From Roseateles sp. YR242 (lineage in GTDB: Bacteria; Pseudomonadota; Gammaproteobacteria; Burkholderiales; Burkholderiaceae_C), in assembly GCF_900109745.1 (NCBI RefSeq), contig NZ_FOAV01000005.1:310001-374000 (forward strand): DNA of 64,000 nucleotides, read 5' to 3'. The notes under the pieces were generated by a model that had not been told where the DNA came from, did no database searches, and saw nothing but the letters and a program-made list of their open reading frames with translations. A program made the translations under genes and the position numbers. Positions 19,592 through 25,241 of the stretch are shown in pieces. How positions within the stretch are numbered: position 1 is the first letter of the stretch; each line of letters begins with the position of its first letter.

Positions 19592-19770
19592 TCGCGCCAG
19601 TCGCCGATGACGATCTCGCCTTCAGCGCCGACCTCCTCGGCCACAACCCGCGCGGCGGCCAGCAGCTCAGCATCCGGCAGGCCGGCCTGCTCTTCGGTGG
19701 TCAGGACGATGCCGCCGCCGGTGGAGTCGGCGTCAGCTGCGATGAAAGCGGCGCGGTAGGTATTGGTCAT
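19588..19770 (-). CDS. Small acidic hypothetical protein
   Basis: 60 residues from the ATG at 19770 (MTNTYRAAFIAADADSTGGG), preceded by GGGAGA. Acidic throughout (DAELLAAARVVAEEVGAEGE). It is the first gene after the operator-flanked promoter at 19816-19860 and is coupled to the basic 57-residue protein. The acidic-then-basic pairing resembles toxin-antitoxin or anti-regulator pairs, but no family was recognised. Confidence 0.65.
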   Translation of the reverse strand: MTNTYRAAFIAADADSTGGGIVLTTEEQAGLPDAELLAAARVVAEEVGAEGEIVIGDWRE

Positions 19771-19815
19771 TCTGATCTCCCTGTTGCTGGCCGGCACCGT
19801 GCCGTCCATGGAATT

Positions 19816-19860
19816 AATGTAATACGCTAATGCTGAGTAGGCAAGAGATTTCGCGTATTA
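19816..19860 (-). promoter_or_regulatory. Promoter flanked by phage operator-like inverted repeats
   Basis: On the minus strand, TTGCCT (19844-19839) and TACATT (19821-19816) are separated by 17 bp and point at the 60-residue gene. TAATACGC (19820-19827) and GCGTATTA (19853-19860) are perfect inverted repeats flanking it. The extended half-sites ATACGCTAAT and ATACGCGAA resemble sites in the immunity region at 62.1 kb, so repressor or Cro binding here is plausible. Confidence 0.6.
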
Positions 19861-19912
19861 CGATAATTCAGGGGACATGAATGCTTGCCTCAGGCGGTCG
19901 AGCGAGTTTTAC

Positions 19913-20155
19913 CTACAGGTCGCCCCAGCGGCTGCGGCCACGGAAAACCGGCGGCGGCAGCTTCTTCTCCTGGGGGTGGATCGGCTTGTAGCTGACCGCC
20001 CGGAATAGGCCGTCGCGCCGCTGGCGCATCACCAGGAAATGCGGGAAGCGCCCCCACCTGGACCGGCGCACGCTCAGGTAGATGCTGGCATCACCCTTGC
20101 GTCGGCGCCTGAGGTACAGGCAGACCGCCCAGATCAGGCAGTTCGACCGTTTCAC
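19913..20155 (-). CDS. Small basic phage protein, unknown function
   Basis: 80 residues: a hydrophobic start (MKRSNCLIWAVCLYLRRRRKG), then IYLSVRRSRWGRFPHFLVMRQR and a C-terminal PPVFRGRSRWGDL in which the SRWG motif recurs. Very basic. It overlaps the end of the phosphoesterase gene by ATGA and is the last gene of the late transcript. Function unknown; a phage-wide hypothetical by appearance. Confidence 0.6.
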   Translation of the reverse strand: MKRSNCLIWAVCLYLRRRRKGDASIYLSVRRSRWGRFPHFLVMRQRRDGLFRAVSYKPIHPQEKKLPPPVFRGRSRWGDL

Positions 20156-21336
20156 GCGACCTCCGCCAGCATCTCAGGGGTGACCGTGTAGCGGCCCACC
20201 TCCCCGTGTTGGTCGTGCAGAAGAATCACCTTCATGTCGCGCGGCGCCCGGTACCCGCCCCAGGTCGCATAGGCGTCCTTTGCTGCCAGGGTACGGAAGG
20301 ATTCCACCGACACCCCGGGGTGGTCCTTCTGGACCGACTGGTGATGCACGTGGCCCATCCACCAGTACCGGTGGCGGGTCTGGCCCCAGTCTTCGGCCCG
20401 GTCGGTCGCCATCACGCCAGGCAGACGCTCCGGCTTGATGCTGTGGCCGTGGTGGACGCCCACCAGCGTGGCGCCGTGGCGGATGTAGTGGCACGGGGTC
20501 GGGCTGGCATCCACCACCACCCGGGGTTCGTTCTCGTAGGCGTGGGCCAGGCAAATGCTCAGCCACAGGGAGCCCGTGTCGTCGTGATTTCCCACCGCAT
20601 TGATCACGCGCACCCGCTTGTGCTTCGTGAGGGCGGTGTCAATCATGGTCCGCAGGGTCAGGACGGCCACGCGCGCCATCTTGGCGTAGCGGCTGTCCAT
20701 GTCCAGGCGGTGACCGCTGCGGGTGGTGACGCCTTCCATGTTGTCGGCGTGGAGGAAGTCGCCGAGGTTCACCACCACGGCTTCCTCGCAGGCAGGCGCC
20801 ATTTCCACCAGGCGGGCCATTGCCGTGCAGTGCAGCCGCTCCGCCTGCTTCAGGTCCCAGGCCTCGCCCGTCTCTTCTGGCCAGGACATCATGCCGATGT
20901 GCGCATCCCCGATGGGGTAGCAGGCCATGAGGTGCGAGCTGTAGGCGTCGTCATTGGCTGCCGGTCGGCGAGGCTTCACGCGCGGCAGCTCGGCGGCCAT
21001 GGCCTCCAGCCCTGCGCGCAGCGCCTCCTGCTGGGCGGCTTGTTCCGGCGACTGCCGCTCCCAGGTCCGCTCCACGGCGCCATCCTTGGCGCGCTGGACC
21101 GTCACCTTTCCCATCAGGTAGCCCGGCGCCACGCCGCTGACGAAGTGGCCCGGCGCATGCCCTTTGCGGGCCGCCCGCTTGCGCGCATGGTCAAAGGCAT
21201 TGCTCACGGCGCTCTTGCTGACCCCCAGAACTTCCGCCGCCCGCCGCTGGGTACCGTGCAGCGCGACCGCTTCCAGAATCTCTCGCTCTCGCGCAGTGGC
21301 GAATTCGGTGAGTAGGTCGAACTCCGCCGGGGTCAT
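20152..21336 (-). CDS. HTH-metallophosphoesterase fusion protein
   Basis: 394 residues. Start at 21336 chosen because GGGAG precedes it and the ATG overlaps the stop of the upstream gene. Residues about 10-55 form a helix-turn-helix of sigma-region-4 type (EREILEAVALHGTQRRAAEVLG). From about residue 135 a calcineurin-like phosphoesterase follows with all metal motifs: GDAHIG, NLGDFLHADN, GNHDD, HHGHS and GHVHH. Family members cleave DNA, RNA or phosphoesters (SbcD/Mre11-like). Location after the lysis genes is odd for a nuclease. Substrate unknown. Confidence 0.8.
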   Translation of the reverse strand: MTPAEFDLLTEFATAREREILEAVALHGTQRRAAEVLGVSKSAVSNAFDHARKRAARKGHAPGHFVSGVAPGYLMGKVTVQRAKDGAVERTWERQSPEQAAQQEALRAGLEAMAAELPRVKPRRPAANDDAYSSHLMACYPIGDAHIGMMSWPEETGEAWDLKQAERLHCTAMARLVEMAPACEEAVVVNLGDFLHADNMEGVTTRSGHRLDMDSRYAKMARVAVLTLRTMIDTALTKHKRVRVINAVGNHDDTGSLWLSICLAHAYENEPRVVVDASPTPCHYIRHGATLVGVHHGHSIKPERLPGVMATDRAEDWGQTRHRYWWMGHVHHQSVQKDHPGVSVESFRTLAAKDAYATWGGYRAPRDMKVILLHDQHGEVGRYTVTPEMLAEVA

Positions 21337-21521
21337 TGCTTGGGCTCCCATTCGCCGCAGCCCTCATCCGCATTGACGGCCGGGAACTCGGACACCGGCT
21401 CATCCCCGATCACGATCACAGTGGGCGGGTGGGCCCGGCATTCGCCGTACTCCGCCACCGTGGCGCTGTCGGTCGGCGCCGGCCGGTAGTGCTTGCAGTC
21501 GCTGCAGGTGCGGTCACTCAT
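21333..21521 (-). CDS. Small Cys-rich protein
   Basis: 62 residues beginning MSDRTCSDCKHYRP, with two further cysteines (YGECRAHPP, EGCGEWEP), arranged as a four-Cys zinc knuckle. It overlaps Rz and the phosphoesterase gene at its two ends. Small proteins with this start are frequent in phages of proteobacteria; the role is unknown. Confidence 0.65.
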   Translation of the reverse strand: MSDRTCSDCKHYRPAPTDSATVAEYGECRAHPPTVIVIGDEPVSEFPAVNADEGCGEWEPKQ

Positions 21522-21954
21522 GGTCCGGGTCCTTGCTCAGTGCGTCTCGTTGGGCTCGTAGCTCTTCAAGGTGTCGCGGGCCTTCTTCAACCAGGCCCGC
21601 GCTCTCTCGGAGTAGCTCAACGAGTCCGGCGAGTCTTGGGTCAGCACCGCAGGTTGCGGAAGCGGCCGGGGCGGGGGCGGACACGATGCGGTCGAGACTG
21701 TGCCGCACCCGCTCAAGGTCAGAGCGAGCAGGCAGAGCGGCAGCAGCATTACGCTGCTGCGCCTGCGCAAAGTTGTCCATGCGGCGGATCGTGGAGACAG
21801 CATTGGTGCGCTCTACCTTTCTGGCCTCTTCGCTGGCCTGCGCCCGGTTGGCAGCGGCTTTGCCCTCCGCCCAATGGATGTGGAAGCGAATGCCCGCCGC
21901 GAAGGCGAGCATCAGGGCTACGAGCCCGATCAGAATTCGAGTTGACCAGGTCAT
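21514..21954 (-). CDS. Rz-like inner-membrane spanin
   Basis: 146 residues from ATG 21954: an N-terminal signal anchor (RILIGLVALMLAFAAGIRFHI) followed by a long charged coiled coil (EGKAAANRAQASEEARKVERTNAV) and ending LRAQRDALSKDPDHE. With the embedded lipoprotein (21537-21749) it forms the two-component spanin that fuses inner and outer membranes at the end of lysis. The start overlaps the previous gene's stop. Confidence 0.85.
   Translation of the reverse strand: MTWSTRILIGLVALMLAFAAGIRFHIHWAEGKAAANRAQASEEARKVERTNAVSTIRRMDNFAQAQQRNAAAALPARSDLERVRHSLDRIVSAPAPAASATCGADPRLAGLVELLRESAGLVEEGPRHLEELRAQRDALSKDPDHE
21537..21749 (-). CDS. Rz1-like outer-membrane spanin lipoprotein, nested in Rz
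   Basis: Lies entirely within Rz in another frame, as in lambda. MLLPLCLLALTLSGCGTVS is a lipoprotein signal with lipobox LSGC; the mature protein is Pro-rich (PPPPRPLPQP) then helical. An upstream in-frame ATG at 21803 would give an 88-residue form; the start at 21749 gives the cleaner signal peptide. Confidence 0.85.
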   Translation of the reverse strand: MLLPLCLLALTLSGCGTVSTASCPPPPRPLPQPAVLTQDSPDSLSYSERARAWLKKARDTLKSYEPNETH

Positions 21955-22283
21955 GAGCCACCCTCCCCGGCCAGCCGCCGCGACAGCGCCACAAGGTGCG
22001 CGTTGAACCACCGGCGGATCGCGTACTGACGGACGATGGAGACTGCGGTGTAGACCCAGCCCATCCAGAAGTTCTGGGCCGCGCTCGGGTGCGCGCCGAT
22101 CAGCGGCAGGATCAGGAAATTGGCAATGAAGTTGAACGCGAAGCCGACCGCGATGTTCACCCACGCCTCCGCGATGGCGCTGCGCGGGGACTGGCCCGGA
22201 CCTGGCGCGCGGGTGTAGGCCCGCCAGGTGAAGAGCGCCACGAACACGAAGCTGGCGAGCCCACATGCGATGAGGGTGCTCAT
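21951..22283 (-). CDS. DUF7220-like phage membrane protein
   Basis: 110 residues with three hydrophobic segments (LIACGLASFVFVALFTW, IAVGFAFNFIANFLILPLIG, NFWMGWVYTAVSIVRQYAIRRWF). The pattern matches a phage membrane-protein family often found near lysis genes. It sits between the diphosphohydrolase and Rz, overlapping both by 4 bp. A pinholin or anti-holin role is possible, but the gene for the main holin lies elsewhere. Confidence 0.65.
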   Translation of the reverse strand: MSTLIACGLASFVFVALFTWRAYTRAPGPGQSPRSAIAEAWVNIAVGFAFNFIANFLILPLIGAHPSAAQNFWMGWVYTAVSIVRQYAIRRWFNAHLVALSRRLAGEGGS

Positions 22284-22714
22284 GGGGCCTCCGTGTCGGC
22301 GATGGTGAAATGGCGCACTTTCTTGTCGGCATGCATGTCGAGCAGCATCCCGGCATGTGCGTTCAGGTCGCTCAAGTCCAGGTCCTGGCGCGGCGGTCGG
22401 TCGTCTTCCCAGTTCCCTTGAAGGATCGAGTCGCGCAGAACCATCAGGCCGGCGATGGCTTTATCGATGTGATGGAGCTTCGACTCCTCATCGATGTCCT
22501 GCCCCTCCCACCAGGAGAGCAGGTGTCGCCCCACCACTGCATCGAAGTAGACCGATGCCCGTACGCCAGCGGCGCGGTAGTTGTGGCGACCGTACTTCAA
22601 CGCCCCCTCCATCATGGCCAGGCCCACGCGCCACAGCACGCGGACGGGTAGACAGGAGATCGGCACCTTGCGGATACCAACGGCATCCTTGGGGTTGGTG
22701 GGCTTCTCGCTCAT
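22280..22714 (-). CDS. dATP/dGTP diphosphohydrolase-like protein (MazG-type fold)
   Basis: 144 residues. MSEKPTNPKDAVGIRKVPISCLP and MMEGALKYGRHNYR match the N-terminal domain of the phage dATP/dGTP diphosphohydrolase family (formerly DUF5664); QDIDEESKLHHIDKAIAGLMVL is the helical metal site with Asp/Glu and His residues. Family members with proven activity cut dATP and dGTP to the monophosphate plus pyrophosphate. It lies inside the lysis cassette, overlapping the endolysin and DUF7220 genes by 4 bp each. Substrate here is inferred. Confidence 0.72.
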   Translation of the reverse strand: MSEKPTNPKDAVGIRKVPISCLPVRVLWRVGLAMMEGALKYGRHNYRAAGVRASVYFDAVVGRHLLSWWEGQDIDEESKLHHIDKAIAGLMVLRDSILQGNWEDDRPPRQDLDLSDLNAHAGMLLDMHADKKVRHFTIADTEAP

Positions 22715-23169
22715 GCGCGTCCTTCACACAGTGCGCGCTCATTCGCACGGCGCTTCACCAGGCCGGGCAACTGCTGGCCGCCGGCATAGGTCCATCGGGA
22801 AAGTTCCGCGCATCCGCCCGCATAGTCGCGGGCCAGCAGCTTGCGGGACATGGTGGAGTTGCAGAAGGCCGAAGCGCCCACGTTGTACGCGAAGGACAAG
22901 GTTGCAGCCTTGACGTGGTCAGGTGCATCCGCAGGCACGCAGGCGGCAATGCCGGCCCAGTGCTGAGCCAGCGAATCGCCAAGCATGTCCCGGCATTCCT
23001 GCGGGCTGTACGGGCGCATCTGCACGTGCGTCTCGCCGTAGCAGACCGTCAGGATCCCGACCGGGTCGCGGTATGGCTCAGTCCGAAGCCCCTCGGAGAC
23101 CATGACTACTGGCGCGGCAAGCAGCAGCGCCGCTGCTCCTGCCGCCGCAAGCGCCTTAGGCTTGCTCAT
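22711..23169 (-). CDS. SAR endolysin (GH24 lysozyme)
   Basis: 152 residues from ATG 23169. Residues 6-24 are a weakly hydrophobic Ala/Gly-rich segment (ALAAAGAAALLLAAPVVMV), as in signal-anchor-release endolysins. The catalytic triad reads E26-x8-D35-x5-T41 (SEGLRTEPYRDPVGILTVCYG), exactly the R21/P1 spacing. It cleaves the MurNAc-GlcNAc bond. It overlaps the holin gene by 14 bp. With a SAR endolysin, a pinholin can suffice for lysis. Confidence 0.93.
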   Translation of the reverse strand: MSKPKALAAAGAAALLLAAPVVMVSEGLRTEPYRDPVGILTVCYGETHVQMRPYSPQECRDMLGDSLAQHWAGIAACVPADAPDHVKAATLSFAYNVGASAFCNSTMSRKLLARDYAGGCAELSRWTYAGGQQLPGLVKRRANERALCEGRA

Positions 23170-23413
23170 CGTATTCCGGCAGCTTCCCGCCGCCGCCCGC
23201 CTGCCGCTCGGCCAGCTCGTAGTGCTTGCGCTTGTAGTACCAGTTGACGACGAAGCCACCCAGGGCGATCAGCAAGCCGATGAGGGCAACCAGGTCGTTG
23301 GAACTCAGGCCGCCTGCCACGGCAGCGCCGGCACCGCTATAGGTGACCTTGCTGCCGCTCGCGGCCACCGCCGCTTCGAATGCGCTCACCGCGCCGTCCG
23401 TCTTGTCGCCCAT
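23156..23413 (-). CDS. Holin, probably pinholin type
   Basis: 85 residues (MGDKTDGAVSAFEAAVAASG...). One Gly/Ala-rich weak hydrophobic stretch (GSKVTYSGAGAAVAGGLSS) precedes a strong span (DLVALIGLLIALGGFVVNWYYKRK) and a charged tail. This layout resembles S21-type pinholins, in which the first segment leaves the membrane. Position directly upstream of the endolysin gene supports the call. Confidence 0.82.
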   Translation of the reverse strand: MGDKTDGAVSAFEAAVAASGSKVTYSGAGAAVAGGLSSNDLVALIGLLIALGGFVVNWYYKRKHYELAERQAGGGGKLPEYDEQA

Positions 23414-23455
23414 GGCGGAACCCTTCTGTGGTGCGGCGCACGGCGCCAAAACAAA

Positions 23456-23486
23456 AAGGCCCACCCCCAGATTGAGGGTGAGCCTT
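23456..23486 (-). terminator. Terminator between tail and lysis genes
   Basis: Stem AAGGCTCACCC / GGGTGGGCCTT (one bulge) on the minus strand, followed by TTTTTGTTTT. It would stop transcription from the tail genes before the holin unless antitermination is active. Confidence 0.85.
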
Positions 23487-23528
23487 GAACGGACCGAAGC
23501 CTACAGCGCCTGCGGCGATCGCGCTTGA

Positions 23529-23552
23529 AAGCGTGCCGAAAACGGAATGCTT
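23529..23552. repeat. 24-nt hairpin element, copy 1 (boundary of tail and lysis genes)
   Basis: Arms AAGCGTGCCG and CGGAATGCTT pair around AAAA with one mismatch. The same element, with 22 of 24 bases identical and a compensatory change (G-T to G-C), occurs inverted at 47855-47878. Its edge overlaps the stop codon of the DUF4376 gene. Confidence 0.7.
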
Positions 23553-24204
23553 AAGTTGTAGGCCAGTCGATGGACTGCACTTCTGCCACAGTTGCCGCCG
23601 CGTCGATGGCCTCCCGCAGCAGTCGGGCGGTCTCGTGCGCGCTGGCCACCTGCTGGCCCAGCGCTTCACCGAGCGCCATCAGGTCTGCAGCGCTGAGCGT
23701 CCGAATGCTGTTGTCCGCCAGGGTCCAGTCCATGCTGAAGGGCTGGCCAGCGGCCACGGCCTGGGCCGCCAACTGCACCGCGCCCATGATGCGCAGCTGC
23801 GCCCGCTCATCGGCATCGAACACGGAACCATCCCAGGTCAGTGGGCCGAACTCGTGGGCCTCGCGCAGCTGCTTGATCTGAGCCCAGCGCCGGTCTCTTG
23901 CCTTCTGAAGGTCGCCAACTGCGGCGATCTGGCTGCCGCCCACGAACGGCGAGTCCGATGCGGCCAGCAGCACCTGCTCAATGCTGCCAAAGAAGTCAGT
24001 GGGATTGAGACCGAGGAACGGGACCAGCAGCGGCGACCAGTGGTAGGCCGGCTGCTCCGCCGACAGGTTGTCCTCGGTGACGTAGCTGGCCAACCGCACC
24101 AGCAGCACCTCGGGCGCTTGGGTGATGTTGGATTCGACGTGCAGCACCTGGTGGAGCGTGCACTGAGCGCCGTTGGGCGCATTCAGGTTTTTCAGGATCG
24201 GCAT
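23551..24204 (-). CDS. Tail protein with C-terminal DUF4376
   Basis: 217 residues. The C-terminal half from about residue 100 (ARDRRWAQIKQLREAHEFGPLTWDGSVFDADE ... WTLADNSIRTLSAADLMALGEALG) is a DUF4376 domain, found at the ends of tail fibre operons in many phages. The N-terminal part may be a small tail-fibre-associated domain. Last gene of the tail block. Confidence 0.8.
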   Translation of the reverse strand: MPILKNLNAPNGAQCTLHQVLHVESNITQAPEVLLVRLASYVTEDNLSAEQPAYHWSPLLVPFLGLNPTDFFGSIEQVLLAASDSPFVGGSQIAAVGDLQKARDRRWAQIKQLREAHEFGPLTWDGSVFDADERAQLRIMGAVQLAAQAVAAGQPFSMDWTLADNSIRTLSAADLMALGEALGQQVASAHETARLLREAIDAAATVAEVQSIDWPTT

Positions 24205-24213
24205 TCTTCCTCC

Positions 24214-24960
24214 TCAGGTCAGGCCGTTCGCGTCGATAAGGAAAGCCGTGACAGCACGGCCGGTGTAGTTCTCGTTGCCGGGACTCTCGCCGGCGCCGTA
24301 CTCCACAACGTCGCCGTTCACGCGCTGCTGTCGCTGGGCCCGCGCAATGACAGTCCCGCTCAGCGTCCATCCGTGGATGTAGGCATCCGCCCGCCACTGG
24401 TTGCGCGCCGCGTTCACCAGCACCCAAGCCGGGTCAATGAAGCCGAGGGCGAAGCCCATCACTGCCGGGGTGACGATGCCGGAAGGGATCGTTGCGGAGC
24501 TCACGCCAGCGGCCAGGTCCACCACGCCGGCGAACATCAGGTTGCGGTTCAGCCCGAACTCATAGGCCAGCGTCACGCCGTCGTTCTGCCGGATCCGCAT
24601 GCCGTAGGTGGAGTGCGTGGTGGGGCGGCCGAAGCAGTAGATGTCGATGGGCGCGGCCACATTGCTGGCGTCCTGGTTGAACACCACGAAGTCCCAGGTG
24701 TTGCCAGATCTGGTCATCTTGGCCACGCCACAGCACCGAGTGGACAGCGACAGGAACGGCACCACAACCGGCGAAGCCGTGACGATCCGGTACCGCTTGA
24801 ATGTCGGCTTGGTTCCGCCGCCCGGGCTCAACCCGTTCATATCCGGCGCCACCTCGTCCTGGACGAACGAGGCCTTGCCGATGTAGTTCAAGCCAAAGCC
24901 GTCGCTGGCCACCAGCAGACCCAGGCCCGGAGTCTTGATCCGAATGCCAAAGGTGCTCAT
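24214..24960 (-). CDS. Phage tail tip-associated hypothetical protein
   Basis: 248 residues starting MSTFGIRIKTPGLGLLVASD. No motif for an enzyme; beta-rich throughout. The start resembles the 94-residue protein encoded just upstream (MSEFGFRVRNAANLAVWFDS), so the two look like paralogues of different length. Position downstream of J suggests a receptor-binding accessory or distal-tail component. Confidence 0.65.
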   Translation of the reverse strand: MSTFGIRIKTPGLGLLVASDGFGLNYIGKASFVQDEVAPDMNGLSPGGGTKPTFKRYRIVTASPVVVPFLSLSTRCCGVAKMTRSGNTWDFVVFNQDASNVAAPIDIYCFGRPTTHSTYGMRIRQNDGVTLAYEFGLNRNLMFAGVVDLAAGVSSATIPSGIVTPAVMGFALGFIDPAWVLVNAARNQWRADAYIHGWTLSGTVIARAQRQQRVNGDVVEYGAGESPGNENYTGRAVTAFLIDANGLT

Positions 24961-25241
24961 GAAACCACCAGCATGAATGACTGCGGGAACGCCGACGTGC
25001 CCACGGTCAGGCGTGGATAGCCGAGGGCGTAATCAACGGCCGCCCCACCCACTGCACCGTTCAGGTCCATGCTCACCATCCGGACCGTGCGGCCGACGAA
25101 GGTGGGGTAGGTCCTGGTGTAGCCAGCAGCGTTTGCGGGTTCGTTGATGAAGTCCAGGCACACCCCGGCGGTGGCCACGCGGCTATCGAACCAGACCGCT
25201 AGGTTTGCCGCGTTGCGGACTCGGAAGCCGAACTCGCTCAT
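24957..25241 (-). CDS. Short paralogue of the tail tip-associated protein
   Basis: 94 residues; aligns with the first about 95 residues of the next protein by the shared start F(G)xRx, but lacks the C-terminal 150 residues. Overlaps J and the following gene by 4 bp each (ATGA). Function unknown. Confidence 0.65.
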   Translation of the reverse strand: MSEFGFRVRNAANLAVWFDSRVATAGVCLDFINEPANAAGYTRTYPTFVGRTVRMVSMDLNGAVGGAAVDYALGYPRLTVGTSAFPQSFMLVVS

